A model generated the notes under the pieces. The model searched no databases. It saw only the letters and a list, made by a program, of their open reading frames with translations, and was not told the origin of the DNA. DNA of 64,000 nucleotides from Dryocola sp031988645. Lineage in GTDB: Bacteria; Pseudomonadota; Gammaproteobacteria; Enterobacterales; Enterobacteriaceae. How positions within the stretch are numbered: the stretch's first letter is position 1; each line of letters opens with the position of its first letter. Of the stretch, positions 18,958 to 28,255 are shown one piece after another. The position numbers were made by a program, and so were the translations under genes. Location: positions 2,604,001 through 2,668,000 of the forward strand of contig NZ_CP150452.1 of assembly GCF_051307045.1 (NCBI RefSeq), read 5' to 3'.

Positions 18958-20315
18958 TGACCGCCCGGCTAACGCGCTGGCTTAACTCGCTGGACAGTTT
19001 TGAAGAGCGCATGGCGAAATTGCCCGGCGTGCGCCGCTACGGCCGCCTGACTCGCGCAACGGGTCTGGTGCTGGAGGCGACGGGCTTACAGCTTCCCCTC
19101 GGCGCCACCTGCATCATCGAGCAGCACACCCGTGAAGTGGAAGCCGAAGTCGTGGGCTTTAACGGCCACAAGCTGTTTTTAATGCCGCTTGAGGAAGTGG
19201 AAGGCATTTTGCCCGGCGCGCGCGTTTACGCGCGTTCGTCAAGCGAGGACGGATTACACAGCGGCAAACAGCTGCCGCTCGGCCCGGCTTTGCTGGGGCG
19301 CGTGCTGGACGGCAGCGGCCGCCCTCTGGACAGCCTGCCCGCGCCGGAAAGCACCACGTTCGGCGCGCTGGGCGCCGCTCCTTTTAACCCGTTACAGCGC
19401 ACCCCTATCGAGCATGTCCTTGATGTCGGCGTGCGGCCAATCAATGCCCTGCTCACCGTCGGACGCGGGCAGCGTATGGGCCTGTTTGCAGGCTCCGGCG
19501 TCGGTAAAAGCGTGCTGCTGGGCATGATGGCCCGCTACACCCAGGCCGACGTGATTGTCGTCGGGCTGATTGGCGAGCGCGGCCGCGAGGTAAAAGATTT
19601 TATCGAGAACATTCTCGGCCCCGAAGGCCGGGCGCGCTCGGTGGTGATTGCCGCTCCCGCGGATGTTTCCCCGCTGCTGCGAATGCAGGGCGCGGCTTAT
19701 GCCACGCGCATCGCCGAGGATTTCCGCGACCGCGGCCAGCACGTGCTGCTGATTATGGACTCTCTGACCCGCTACGCCATGGCGCAGCGTGAAATCGCGC
19801 TGGCGATCGGCGAGCCGCCGGCCACCAAAGGCTATCCGCCTTCCGTTTTCGCCAAGCTGCCCGCTCTGGTGGAGCGCGCCGGCAACGGTATCCACGGCGG
19901 CGGCTCGATCACCGCGTTTTATACCGTGCTGACCGAAGGGGACGATCAGCAGGATCCCATCGCGGATTCCGCTCGCGCCATTCTTGACGGACACATTGTT
20001 CTCTCCCGTCGTCTCGCCGAGGCGGGGCACTATCCGGCGATCGATATCGAGGCATCCATTAGCCGCGCCATGACGGCGCTGATCAGCGACCAGCACTATG
20101 CGCGGGTGCGCAATTTCAAACAGCTGCTGTCCAGCTTCCAGCGTAACCGCGATCTGGTGAGCGTTGGCGCCTATGCCAAAGGCAGCGACCCGATGCTCGA
20201 CAAAGCCATTGCGCTCTGGCCGCATCTGGAAGCCTTTTTGCAGCAGGGAATTTTTGAACGCAGCGGCTGGGAAGATGCCTGCTCGGCGCTAGAGCTTATC
20301 TTCCCGACGGCTTGA
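18957..20315 (+). CDS. fliI: Flagellum-specific ATP synthase FliI
   Basis: Cytoplasmic F1-beta-like ATPase that powers substrate release for the flagellar type III export system. Walker A is GSGVGKS (about 179-185), Walker B is VLLIMDSLTRYA, and the family signature GYPPSVFAKLPALVERAG is present. Two starts are possible, GTG at 18954 and ATG at 18957; the ATG overlaps the fliH stop (TGATG) and gives the usual MTARLTRWLNSLDSFE start. Length is 452 residues (E. coli 457). Confidence 0.97.
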   Translation: MTARLTRWLNSLDSFEERMAKLPGVRRYGRLTRATGLVLEATGLQLPLGATCIIEQHTREVEAEVVGFNGHKLFLMPLEEVEGILPGARVYARSSSEDGLHSGKQLPLGPALLGRVLDGSGRPLDSLPAPESTTFGALGAAPFNPLQRTPIEHVLDVGVRPINALLTVGRGQRMGLFAGSGVGKSVLLGMMARYTQADVIVVGLIGERGREVKDFIENILGPEGRARSVVIAAPADVSPLLRMQGAAYATRIAEDFRDRGQHVLLIMDSLTRYAMAQREIALAIGEPPATKGYPPSVFAKLPALVERAGNGIHGGGSITAFYTVLTEGDDQQDPIADSARAILDGHIVLSRRLAEAGHYPAIDIEASISRAMTALISDQHYARVRNFKQLLSSFQRNRDLVSVGAYAKGSDPMLDKAIALWPHLEAFLQQGIFERSGWEDACSALELIFPTA

Positions 20316-20327
20316 TGAGAGGTAACC

Positions 20328-20771
20328 ATGAGCCAAAGCACAGCACTCGACACTTTGCACGATCTCGCCGAGAAAGAGGTGGAGAACGCGGCCTTACGTT
20401 TAGGCGAAATGCGCAAAGGATTCCAGCAGGCGGAAGAGCAGCTCAATATGCTGATTAACTACCAGTTTGAGTACAGCACTAACCTGAACAACAGCATGAG
20501 CCAGGGCATTGCGAGCACGCGCTGGCAAAACTATCAGCAGTTTATCCAGACGCTCGAAAAGGCCATCGATCAGCACCGCCAGCAGCTGAGCAAATGGACT
20601 AACAAAGTCGATCAGGCCCTGAGCTGCTGGCAGGAAAAACAAAAAAGGCTGCAGGCCTGGCAAACCCTGCGGGAGCGTAAAGCCGCCGAAACCCTGCTGG
20701 CGGAAAACCGGCTCGATCAGAAACAGATGGATGAATACGCCCAGCGGGCATCAATGAGGAAAGGCGAATGA
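20328..20771 (+). CDS. fliJ: Flagellar export chaperone/escort protein FliJ
   Basis: FliJ is a coiled-coil protein that sits in the centre of the FliI hexamer, like the gamma subunit of F1, and links it to FlhA. The 147 residues are all helical in character, with many Gln, Glu and Lys (for example WQEKQKRLQAWQTLRERKAAE). It starts 12 bases after fliI with GAGGT upstream, and its end overlaps fliK by 4 bases. Confidence 0.96.
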   Translation: MSQSTALDTLHDLAEKEVENAALRLGEMRKGFQQAEEQLNMLINYQFEYSTNLNNSMSQGIASTRWQNYQQFIQTLEKAIDQHRQQLSKWTNKVDQALSCWQEKQKRLQAWQTLRERKAAETLLAENRLDQKQMDEYAQRASMRKGE

Positions 20772-22102
20772 TCAAACTACCTCTGGTAAACACCACGCCC
20801 GATATTGACAGCGGCCAGGCCGGCGCAGCGCCTGGCGCGGGTGAAAACGGTCTGAGCGAAGAGTTCCAGAATTTATTCAGCAAGGCGATATCAGGCGAGC
20901 CAGCCGTTGAAGACGGTAAAACGCAGCTGCTCGACGCGGCGCTGGCTAAAGTCGCGGGCCAGGATCTTAATGCGCAGGATATCAGCGCCGCGCTGGGCAA
21001 AGCCGCAGGCCAGGAGCTCAATGCGCAGGATATCAGCGCCGCGCTGGGCAAAACCGCAGGCCAGGATCTCAGTGCGCAGGACACCAGCGCCGGCAAAACC
21101 AAGCTCGCGGACCTGTTTAACAAGCTGGACGCGGATAAACCCGCGGCCCTTTCCGCCCTGCTGGCAAATATTGGGAGAGCTACCGGCGCGGATAAAACCG
21201 CGCAGGCTGACGCAGAGAAAGAGGCCACGCATAATCTGAGCACCGCGGATATGCAGGCGCTGAGCGCGCTCTTCGCCATGCTGCCGCAGCAGAATACCGC
21301 AACGCCTGCAACGGCCCTGACCGCGTCGGCCGGGAAAGATAGCGATGAAACCTCATCCTTAAGCACGCTGCTGGCGGGCGGCGGAGCGCAGCAAAAATCT
21401 CCCGCTGGCCGCGCCGACAGTAGCCAGAAAGCCGCAGACAAGGCCCAGACAACCGATACCGCCTTTGGCGCTAAACCCGTTGGGGCAACAGCAAATCAGG
21501 CCGCAGATAACAATGCGTCCCCGGTGGTAACCCTTGATAAAGACGGCCGCGACAACGCGGTCAGCAATAACGTCACGCCGACGGTCAGTACGCCGACCAT
21601 CAGCAGCGCCACCGTCAGCACGCCGCTAAGCACGCATGTCGCAACGCCGGTTGCCCCGCAGATTAGCGCCCAACTGGGAAGCCAGGAGTGGCAACAGGCG
21701 GTCAGCCAGCACGTGACGCTGTTTACCCGCCAGGGTCAGCAAAGCGCCGAGCTGCGCCTGCATCCTGAGGATCTGGGACAAATCCAGATAAGCCTCCGGC
21801 TTGAGGATAACCAGGCCCAGCTGCAGATGACCTCGCCGCACAGCCACGTGCGCGCCGCGCTGGAAGCGACGCTGCCCGCGTTGCGCACCGCCCTTGCAGA
21901 AAGCGGCATTCAGCTCGGCCAGAGCAGCATCAGCAGCGAAAGTTTTGCCCAGCAACAGCAGCAGTCGGGCCAGCAGCAGCAGCCTTCATCACGCTCAGCG
22001 GGCAGCTTCCCTTCCCCGGCCGGCGAGGCTGAGCCCCTCGCCGTTCCTGCCAGCGTGCAGCGCCTCGCCTCGGGGAATAACGCCGTGGACATTTTCGCCT
22101 GA
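20768..22102 (+). CDS. fliK: Flagellar hook-length control protein FliK
   Basis: FliK measures hook length during export and switches substrate specificity to filament proteins. At 444 residues it is longer than E. coli FliK (375). Extra length comes from an N-terminal Ala/Asp/Lys-rich region that includes three tandem 17-residue units (DLNAQDISAALGK type, about residues 61-109). The conserved C-terminal domain is clear (VTLFTRQGQQSAELRLHPEDLG and IQISLRLEDNQAQLQM). A Gln-rich tail precedes the end. It overlaps fliJ by 4 bases. Confidence 0.95.
   Translation: MIKLPLVNTTPDIDSGQAGAAPGAGENGLSEEFQNLFSKAISGEPAVEDGKTQLLDAALAKVAGQDLNAQDISAALGKAAGQELNAQDISAALGKTAGQDLSAQDTSAGKTKLADLFNKLDADKPAALSALLANIGRATGADKTAQADAEKEATHNLSTADMQALSALFAMLPQQNTATPATALTASAGKDSDETSSLSTLLAGGGAQQKSPAGRADSSQKAADKAQTTDTAFGAKPVGATANQAADNNASPVVTLDKDGRDNAVSNNVTPTVSTPTISSATVSTPLSTHVATPVAPQISAQLGSQEWQQAVSQHVTLFTRQGQQSAELRLHPEDLGQIQISLRLEDNQAQLQMTSPHSHVRAALEATLPALRTALAESGIQLGQSSISSESFAQQQQQSGQQQQPSSRSAGSFPSPAGEAEPLAVPASVQRLASGNNAVDIFA
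20948..21094 (+). repeat. Three tandem 51-bp repeats inside fliK
   Basis: Copies begin at 20948, 20999 and 21050. The first two share nearly all bases; the third is shorter and more diverged. Each full copy encodes 17 residues, so gain or loss of a copy would keep the reading frame and change FliK length. Confidence 0.85.
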
Positions 22103-22227
22103 TAATTGCAACAAGGTGTAAACGGCAGAGGTAACAACAAATATCCCGTGTTTTCCAGGCTTTGATAGTCGGGCAACGCGGGATAATCGCCCCATAAAGC
22201 AGTACCGATACAGGAATAAAGCGTGAT

Positions 22228-22695
22228 ATGACCGACATAGCTCAGACCAAAGGCCGCAAGCGCTCCATCTGGATGCCGTTACTGGTCCTGATAACCCTCG
22301 CCGCGTGCGCTACCGCAGGTTACAGCTACTGGCGGATGCAGCAGCAGCCCACCGCCACCCAGGCTGACAAACCAGAGCCGCCGCCTGCGCCGGTCTTTTT
22401 CGCGCTGGATACCTTTACCGTCAATCTTGGCGACGCGGATCGCGTGCTGTACGTCGGCATTACGCTGCGCCTGAAAGACGATGCGACTCGTCAGCGCCTG
22501 AGCGAATTCCTGCCGGAAGTGCGCAGCCGCCTGCTGCTGCTGTTTTCCCGTCAGGATGCCGCGGCCCTTGCGACAGACGAAGGCAAGCAGAAGCTGGTAG
22601 AAGCGATTAAAAACACGCTGGCGCCGCCTCTGGTTGCCGGTCAACCTCAACAGGTAGTCAGCGACGTGCTGTATACCGCCTTTATTTTGCGGTAA
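22228..22695 (+). CDS. fliL: Flagellar basal body-associated protein FliL
   Basis: Single-pass inner-membrane protein (membrane segment about 15-34, IWMPLLVLITLAACATAGYS) whose periplasmic domain rings the stator units and supports torque. Length is 155 residues (E. coli 154). It is the first gene of fliLMNOPQR. The 125-base gap after fliK should contain the operon promoter. It is followed after 3 bases by fliM. Confidence 0.96.
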   Translation: MTDIAQTKGRKRSIWMPLLVLITLAACATAGYSYWRMQQQPTATQADKPEPPPAPVFFALDTFTVNLGDADRVLYVGITLRLKDDATRQRLSEFLPEVRSRLLLLFSRQDAAALATDEGKQKLVEAIKNTLAPPLVAGQPQQVVSDVLYTAFILR

Positions 22696-22698
22696 ATC

Positions 22699-23704
22699 AT
22701 GGCCGACAGCATTCTTTCACAGGCCGAAATTGATGCGCTGTTAAACGGCGACGCCGAGAGCAGCGACGAACCGAAAGCCGGGGCGGCGAGTGAAACCGAC
22801 ATTCGCCCCTACGATCCTAATACCCAGCGCCGCGTGGTGCGCGAACGCCTGCAGGCGCTGGAAATTATCAATGAACGCTTTGCCCGTCAGTTCCGGATGG
22901 GGCTGTTTAACCTGCTGCGCCGCAGCCCGGATATTACCGTCGGCGCGATTCGCATCCAGCCTTATCATGAGTTTGCGCGCAACCTTCCGGTGCCGACCAA
23001 CCTCAACCTGATGCATCTTAAACCGCTGCGCGGCACCGGCCTGTTCGTCTTTTCGCCAAGCCTTGTGTTTATTGCGGTAGATAACCTGTTTGGCGGCGAC
23101 GGCCCGCTTCCCAACCAAGGTTGAAGGGCGCGAGTTTACCCATACCGAGCAGCGCGTTATTAACCGCATGCTTAAGCTGGCGCTTGAAGCTTACAGCGAC
23201 GCATGGAAAGCCATTTATCCGCTTGACGTGGAGTATGTGCGTTCCGAAATGCAGGTGAAATTCACCAATATCACCACCTCGCCAAACGACATCGTGGTGA
23301 ATACGCCTTTCCATGTCGAAATCGGCAACCTGACCGGCGAATTCAATATCTGTCTGCCGTTTAGCATGATTGAGCCGCTGCGCGAGCTGCTGGTGAACCC
23401 GCCGCTGGAAAACTCCCGGCAGGAAGACCAAAGCTGGCGCGACACGCTGGTGCGCCAGGTGCAACATTCCGAGCTGGAGCTGGTGGCGAACTTCGCCGAT
23501 ATCCCGCTCAGGCTGTCACAAATACTGAAACTAAAACCTGGCGACGTGCTGCCAGTCGACAAGCCGGATCGCATTCTCGCACACGTCGACGGCGTACCGG
23601 TGCTGACCAGTCAATACGGCACGCTAAACGGCCAGTACGCCCTGCGCGTCGAACACTTGATCAACCCGATACTGAATTCGCTGAATGAGGAACAGCCCAA
23701 ATGA
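22699..23704 (+). CDS. fliM: Flagellar motor switch protein FliM, +1 frameshift as read
   Basis: FliM is the C-ring protein that receives CheY-phosphate and reverses motor rotation. The N-terminal CheY-binding peptide ILSQAEIDALLNG is present. The frame breaks at 23101-23105, where GACGGCCCGCTTC is read instead of GACGGCCGCTTC. Removing one C joins DNLFGGDG to RFPTKVEGREFTHTEQRVINRML and gives a full 334-residue FliM. Both fragments are almost identical to E. coli. It overlaps fliN by 4 bases. As read, the motor would lack a functional switch. Confidence 0.96.
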
Positions 23705-24111
23705 GTGATATTAATCAACCGTCCGACGACAATGCAGGCTCCGTGGACGATCTGTGGGCTGATGCGTTGAACGAACAAAAAGGCTCCGGCAAGAGCTCCG
23801 CCGACAGCGTGTTCCGCGCGCTGGAAAACAACGATATCGTAGGCTCGATGCAGGATATCGACCTGATTATGGATATCCCGGTCAAGCTGACCGTGGAGTT
23901 AGGTCGCACCCGCATGACCATTAAAGAGCTGCTGCGCCTGTCGCAGGGTTCCGTGGTGGCCCTTGACGGCCTGGCCGGCGAGCCGCTGGATATTCTGATC
24001 AACGGCTATCTGATAGCCCAGGGCGAGGTCGTGGTCGTGGCCGATAAATACGGCGTGCGCATCACCGATATCATCACGCCGTCGGAACGTATGCGTCGCC
24101 TGAGCCGTTAA
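23701..24111 (+). CDS. fliN: Flagellar motor switch protein FliN
   Basis: FliN forms the base of the C ring with FliM and helps dock FliH/FliI. The 136 residues include an acidic, variable N-terminus and the SpoA domain (DIDLIMDIPVKLTVELGRTRMTIKELLRLSQGSVVALD). It starts within the last codons of fliM. Confidence 0.98.
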   Translation: MSDINQPSDDNAGSVDDLWADALNEQKGSGKSSADSVFRALENNDIVGSMQDIDLIMDIPVKLTVELGRTRMTIKELLRLSQGSVVALDGLAGEPLDILINGYLIAQGEVVVVADKYGVRITDIITPSERMRRLSR

Positions 24112-24115
24112 CAGC

Positions 24116-24493
24116 ATGAAAACCCAGACCACCGTCCAGCAGCAACCCGCCGTCAGTTCCGGCTCGCCTTTAGTGCAGGTGAGCGGAGCCTTAACGGCGA
24201 TTATTTTGTTTATCCTGCTGGCGGCATGGCTGGCTAAACGCTTTGGCCTCGCCGGCAAAACCGGCTCCGCAAAGGGACTTAAGGTCAGCGCCAGCTGCAG
24301 CCTTGGCCCGCGCGAGCGCGTTGTGATTGTCGATGTGGATGACGCCCGCCTGGTGCTGGGCGTTACCGCCACGCAGATCGCGCATTTACACACTCTTCCG
24401 CCCGCGCCGGCGGAAGCTGCTCCTCAGCCTGCCGAACAGGCGGATTTCCAGAACCTGATGAAAAACCTGCTTAAACGTAACGGGAAAGCCTGA
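24116..24493 (+). CDS. fliO: Flagellar biosynthesis protein FliO
   Basis: FliO is a small membrane protein that helps FliP assemble into the export gate. The 125 residues have one membrane segment (about 25-42, ALTAIILFILLAAWLAKRF) followed by a cytoplasmic domain with SCSLGPRERVVIVDVDDARLVLGVT. It starts 4 bases after fliN and its stop overlaps the fliP start by one base. Confidence 0.94.
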   Translation: MKTQTTVQQQPAVSSGSPLVQVSGALTAIILFILLAAWLAKRFGLAGKTGSAKGLKVSASCSLGPRERVVIVDVDDARLVLGVTATQIAHLHTLPPAPAEAAPQPAEQADFQNLMKNLLKRNGKA

Positions 24494-25242
24494 TGAAACG
24501 TTTTCTCTCCTTCTCGTTAATGGGCCTGCTGGTCAGCCTGCTGTTCGTTACCCCGCAGGCGCTGGCGCAGCTGCCGGGGCTGGTAAGCCAGCCGATGCCG
24601 AACGGCGGCCAGAGCTGGTCGCTGCCGGTTCAGACGCTGGTGTTTATTACCTCGCTGACCTTCCTGCCCGCGATTTTACTGATGATGACCAGCTTTACGC
24701 GCATCATCATCGTATTCGGCCTGCTGCGAAACGCGCTGGGCACGCCTTCTGCCCCGCCAAACCAGGTGATGGTCGGCCTGGCGCTGTTTCTGACCTTTTT
24801 TATTATGTCGCCGGTATTCGACAAGATTTATACCGACGCCTACCAGCCGTTTAGTGAAAACAAAATTGAGATGCCGGAAGCTATCGATAAAGGCGCCCAG
24901 CCGCTGCGCGAGTTTATGCTGCGCCAGACGCGCGAAGCGGATCTGGGCCTGTTTGCTCGTCTGGCAAATACGCCTGCGATAGAGGGGCCGGAAGCGGTGC
25001 CCATGCGTATTCTGCTGCCGGCCTACGTCACCAGCGAGCTGAAAACGGCTTTCCAGATTGGCTTTACGGTGTTTATTCCGTTTCTGATTATCGACCTCGT
25101 CGTCGCCAGCGTGCTGATGGCGCTGGGGATGATGATGGTACCGCCTGCGACCATCGCCCTGCCCTTCAAGCTTATGCTCTTCGTGCTGGTTGACGGCTGG
25201 CAGCTGCTGGTGGGCTCCCTTGCGCAAAGCTTCTACAGTTAA
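24493..25242 (+). CDS. fliP: Flagellar type III export gate protein FliP
   Basis: FliP forms the pentameric core of the FliPQR export channel. The 249 residues begin with a cleaved signal peptide (about 1-25, ending QALAQ), unusual for gate proteins but typical of FliP. Four membrane segments follow, with the hallmark FTRIIIVFGLLRNALGTP and MMVPPATIALPFKLMLFVLVDGW. Confidence 0.98.
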   Translation: MKRFLSFSLMGLLVSLLFVTPQALAQLPGLVSQPMPNGGQSWSLPVQTLVFITSLTFLPAILLMMTSFTRIIIVFGLLRNALGTPSAPPNQVMVGLALFLTFFIMSPVFDKIYTDAYQPFSENKIEMPEAIDKGAQPLREFMLRQTREADLGLFARLANTPAIEGPEAVPMRILLPAYVTSELKTAFQIGFTVFIPFLIIDLVVASVLMALGMMMVPPATIALPFKLMLFVLVDGWQLLVGSLAQSFYS

Positions 25243-25251
25243 GGTAATAAG

Positions 25252-25521
25252 ATGACGCCTGAATCGGTCATGATGATGGGCACCGAGGCAATGAAAGTTG
25301 CCCTGGCGCTCGCGGCACCGCTGCTGCTGGTTGCGCTGGTAACCGGCCTGATTATCTCCATGCTGCAGGCGGCGACGCAGATTAACGAAATGACGCTGTC
25401 GTTCATTCCGAAGATCCTCGCCGTCTTCGTCACCATGATTGTGGCAGGGCCGTGGATGCTTAATCTGCTGCTTGACTATATGCGCACGCTGTTCACCAAT
25501 TTGCCGACGATGATTGGATGA
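25252..25521 (+). CDS. fliQ: Flagellar export gate protein FliQ
   Basis: Two-pass membrane protein of 89 residues (E. coli 89) that wraps around FliP in the export gate. The conserved segments LLLVALVTGLIISMLQAATQINEMTLSFIPKI are present. It starts 9 bases after fliP and overlaps fliR by 4 bases. Confidence 0.97.
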   Translation: MTPESVMMMGTEAMKVALALAAPLLLVALVTGLIISMLQAATQINEMTLSFIPKILAVFVTMIVAGPWMLNLLLDYMRTLFTNLPTMIG

Positions 25522-26304
25522 TCCACGTCGATAGCGACCAGTGGCTGAATTTACTGAGCATGGGCTTCTGGCCCTTTTTGCGCATTATGGCGCTTATCAG
25601 TACCGCCCCTATTCTTAGCGAGCGTTCCATCTCCAAAAAGGTAAAAATCGGCCTTGCGCTGATGATCACCTGGATTGTGGCCCCTACGCTTCCCATGAGC
25701 GGCGTGACTATTTTCTCCCCCTCGGGCTTCTGGCTTGCGGCGCAGCAAATATTAATCGGCATTATGCTGGGCTTTACCATGCAGTTCGCCTTCGCCGCGA
25801 TTCGTACCGCCGGTGAGATTATCGGCCTGCAAATGGGCCCTCTCTTTCGCCACCTTCTTCGACCCCGGCAGCCACCTGAATATGCCGGTGCTGGCGCGCT
25901 TTATGGATATGCTGGCGATGCTGCTGTTCCTGACGTTTAACGGGCATCTGTGGCTGATTTCGATGCTGGTGGACACTTTCCATACCCTGCCCATCGGCGG
26001 CGATCCCGTTAACAGTAACGCATTTATGGCGCTGACCCGCGCAGGCGGACTGATTTTCCTCAACGGGCTTATGCTTGCCCTGCCTTTAGTCACCCTGCTG
26101 CTGACGCTTAATATCGCGCTCGGCTTGTTAAACCGCATGGCGCCGCAGCTTTCCGTATTTGTGATTGGTTTTCCGGTCACGCTCTCTATTGGCATGCTGG
26201 TTATGGCCGCGCTGATGCCGCTGGTCGCGCCTTTTGCCGAACACCTATTTAGTGAAATATTTGACCTGCTGGCGGATATAGTGAGCGAAATTCCCGCCAA
26301 TTAA
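25518..26304 (+). CDS. fliR: Flagellar export gate protein FliR, +1 frameshift as read
   Basis: FliR completes the FliPQR export channel; it has several membrane segments. The frame breaks at 25836-25840, where ATGGGCCCTCTC is read instead of ATGGGCCTCTC. Removing one C joins GEIIGLQMG to LSFATFFDPGSHLNMPVLARF and gives 261 residues, the E. coli length. Last gene of the fliLMNOPQR operon; the next gene, rcsA, is 373 bases away. Confidence 0.95.
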
Positions 26305-26677
26305 CCCCCAGCCTTTATAATGCCTCTCTGAGGTTATTCCTAAAATGCATTTCAAATAACATCTACCAGGATAACTCCGACGCGGGATATATGTTTTTAC
26401 TTATCTCACAGTTCACAACATTTACTTTACTTTGAGAACTTTCCTGGCAAATTATACATAACTTTACGGGATAGTAATCCCGCCTGAAAATACTTCCGTA
26501 TGGTCAGTTAACTGCAGCTCAAGCCAATGGCTGGCAAGCATTTTCCCCCGCCATGCTGCTTGAATGGAGGGGATGTCCGGAAGTGCTGGCAGGGATAGTT
26601 TCGTAATGGGGAGGCGCTAACAAAGCGGCCAACTGATATCGTTGCTGAACAGATAATACACTTAGTGAGGGTTTGCT
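26305..26677 (+). promoter_or_regulatory. Upstream region of rcsA (no gene)
   Basis: A 373-base AT-rich stretch without a convincing reading frame separates fliR from rcsA. In E. coli the rcsA upstream region is a target of H-NS silencing and RcsAB autoactivation. A sequence resembling an RcsAB box lies inside it (see separate entry). No terminator with a clear T run was found after fliR. Confidence 0.5.
26366..26380 (+). promoter_or_regulatory. Possible RcsAB box
   Basis: The sequence CCAGGATAACTCCGA resembles the RcsAB box in the E. coli rcsA promoter (TAAGGATTATCCGA-like). It lies about 300 bases before the rcsA start. The match is partial. Confidence 0.35.
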
Positions 26678-27301
26678 ATGTCAACGATTATTATGGACTT
26701 ATGCAGTTATACCCGGCTGGGGCTAACCGGCTATCTGGCTAGCCGCGGGATTAGAAAACGGCAGATTACCGACGTTTCAGACGTAGAAGAGCTGGCGCAG
26801 GCGTGCCAGTCGCAGGCGCCCAGCGTGGTGTTTATTAATGAAGACTGCTTTATTCACGACCCGCAAAGCAGTCAGCGCATAAAGCAGATCATTAATCAGC
26901 ATCCCGGCACGCTGTTTTTGGTTTTCATGGCGATTGCTAATATCCATTTCGATGAATATCTGCTGGTGCGAAATAACCTGCTTATCAGTTCGAAATCCAT
27001 CAAGCCGGAGTCGCTAGACGAAATTCTCGAAGAGTATTTAGCAAAAAATGCGCAATGCATCGGGCATATTAATTTACCCACGCTGTCATTAAGCCGTACC
27101 GAATCGAGCATGTTGAAAATGTGGATGTCAGGCCAGGGGACGATTCAGATATCCGACCAAATGAACATCAAAGCCAAAACCGTGTCATCGCACAAGGGTA
27201 ATATCAAACGCAAAATAAAAACGCATAATAAACAGGTGATATATCATGTCGTGCGCCTGACGGATAATGTCACCAACGGGATTTTTGTTAACCTGCGTTA
27301 A
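26678..27301 (+). CDS. rcsA: Capsule synthesis positive regulator RcsA
   Basis: RcsA is an unstable (Lon-sensitive) co-regulator that pairs with the response regulator RcsB to activate colanic acid capsule genes and repress flhDC. The 207 residues equal the E. coli length. The N-terminus MSTIIMDLCSYTRLGLTGYLASRGI is typical, and a C-terminal LuxR-type helix-turn-helix is at about 140-200 (LSRTESSMLKMWMSGQGTIQISDQMNIKAKTVSSHKGNIKRKI). Its place next to the flagellar cluster is the conserved enteric arrangement. Confidence 0.97.
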   Translation: MSTIIMDLCSYTRLGLTGYLASRGIRKRQITDVSDVEELAQACQSQAPSVVFINEDCFIHDPQSSQRIKQIINQHPGTLFLVFMAIANIHFDEYLLVRNNLLISSKSIKPESLDEILEEYLAKNAQCIGHINLPTLSLSRTESSMLKMWMSGQGTIQISDQMNIKAKTVSSHKGNIKRKIKTHNKQVIYHVVRLTDNVTNGIFVNLR

Positions 27302-27414
27302 TTTTTAACCTGCTTCTGCCCTACTCTTATTCAAAGAACAGCCAGGATGCCCTCGGTATTCTCCAGCATCAGTGGAGAAGACCGGCGTGAGGGCGATCCG
27401 TGCGGGCCTGGTGG

Positions 27415-27609
27415 CTACTGTTCCATCTGCTCGACAAAAATTCCGTCGGGATGCCCCGTCTCGTTAAAGAACCAGATACCCAGCGGATAATCCTCAAGGG
27501 AAACCAGATACATGGTGCCCTCGCTAAACTGCTCTACGGCCAGCACTACACCCGCACGGCGAGGACCGCCATCGGTCTTTACGGTTACGCGATCGTTGAT
27601 ATTCATCAC
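27415..27609 (-). CDS. dsrB: Small protein DsrB
   Basis: Conserved 62-64 residue protein of unknown function that lies next to rcsA in enteric bacteria. The sequence RVTVKTDGGPRRAGVVLAVEQ followed by EGTMYLVSLEDYPLGIWFFNE is nearly identical to E. coli DsrB. It starts at MMNINDR or one codon later. It is convergent with rcsA. Confidence 0.95.
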   Translation of the reverse strand: MMNINDRVTVKTDGGPRRAGVVLAVEQFSEGTMYLVSLEDYPLGIWFFNETGHPDGIFVEQMEQ

Positions 27610-27739
27610 AAAATCCTCCCAGATTCTTTGTGCCCAGTGTAGATCAAAAACGTCTCATTCGCATGACGCATGCGCCCTTTGCGAAGCATTTTGGCAAGGC
27701 GTCTATACTTAAGGCTGGCAAGCTGCAGGAGGAGATGAC

Positions 27740-27973
27740 ATGAAGACCGCAAAAGAGTTCAGCGAAACGGCGCATCGCGAGGTCAACATCGACGTTGATG
27801 CCCTGCTGGCGGCGATCAACGAAATCAGCGAGAGTGAAGTAAGGCGCGCAGATAGCGAGGAAAATCCGCAGCGGGTCAGCGTCGATGGCCGGACATGGCA
27901 TAGCTATACCGAGCTTGCGGAAGCCTTTGAACTGGATATCCACGATTTCAGCGTCAGTGAAGTGAACAGATAA
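27740..27973 (+). CDS. yodD: Stress-related small protein YodD
   Basis: Uncharacterised 77-residue protein; E. coli YodD (75 residues) is reported as stress-induced. Conserved parts are MKTAKEFSETA, VDVDALLAAINEISESEV and the C-terminus AFELDIHDFSVSEVNR. AGGAGGAG precedes the ATG. Confidence 0.94.
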   Translation: MKTAKEFSETAHREVNIDVDALLAAINEISESEVRRADSEENPQRVSVDGRTWHSYTELAEAFELDIHDFSVSEVNR

Positions 27974-27982
27974 AGGAAAAAG

Positions 27983-28006
27983 CATCCCGGCCGGGGAGCC
28001 GGGATG
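27983..28006. terminator. Stem-loop after yodD, possible terminator
   Basis: A 9-base stem (CATCCCGGC and GCCGGGATG) with a 6-base loop starts 10 bases after the yodD stop. No strong T run follows on the plus strand; a short T run is on the minus-strand side. Confidence 0.45.
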
Positions 28007-28255
28007 TAAAAGCATTATTCATGCAAGAAGCATTTGAAATTCGCTACATCAGGAAATCTGATGTCGCTATTCACCTTACTGCAAATTTTTTGTAAAACAA
28101 GGATATATTTCTTACATGAATGATTACCATTCCACACATTCACCACATAATTCCTTCATCAATCCCCGATGGAACAAGCCTTGCGGTAACGATCCCATTA
28201 TACCGAAGCGATAAGCTTGATAATTAATTGAGAGTAATCCTAACGAGGAAACCCA

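Noticed and set aside
19392..20225. A 277-codon minus-strand open frame inside fliI
   Set aside because: It is a shadow of the fliI coding sequence, with no ribosome site and no recognisable domain.
20599..21441. A 280-codon minus-strand open frame opposite fliJ/fliK
   Set aside because: Low-complexity Ser/Ala-rich translation that mirrors the FliK repeats; not a plausible gene.
28229..28243. A sequence resembling an RcsB/RcsAB box before yedP
   Set aside because: It is only 13 bases from the start codon, overlapping the ribosome-binding region, which is a poor place for activation; probably chance.
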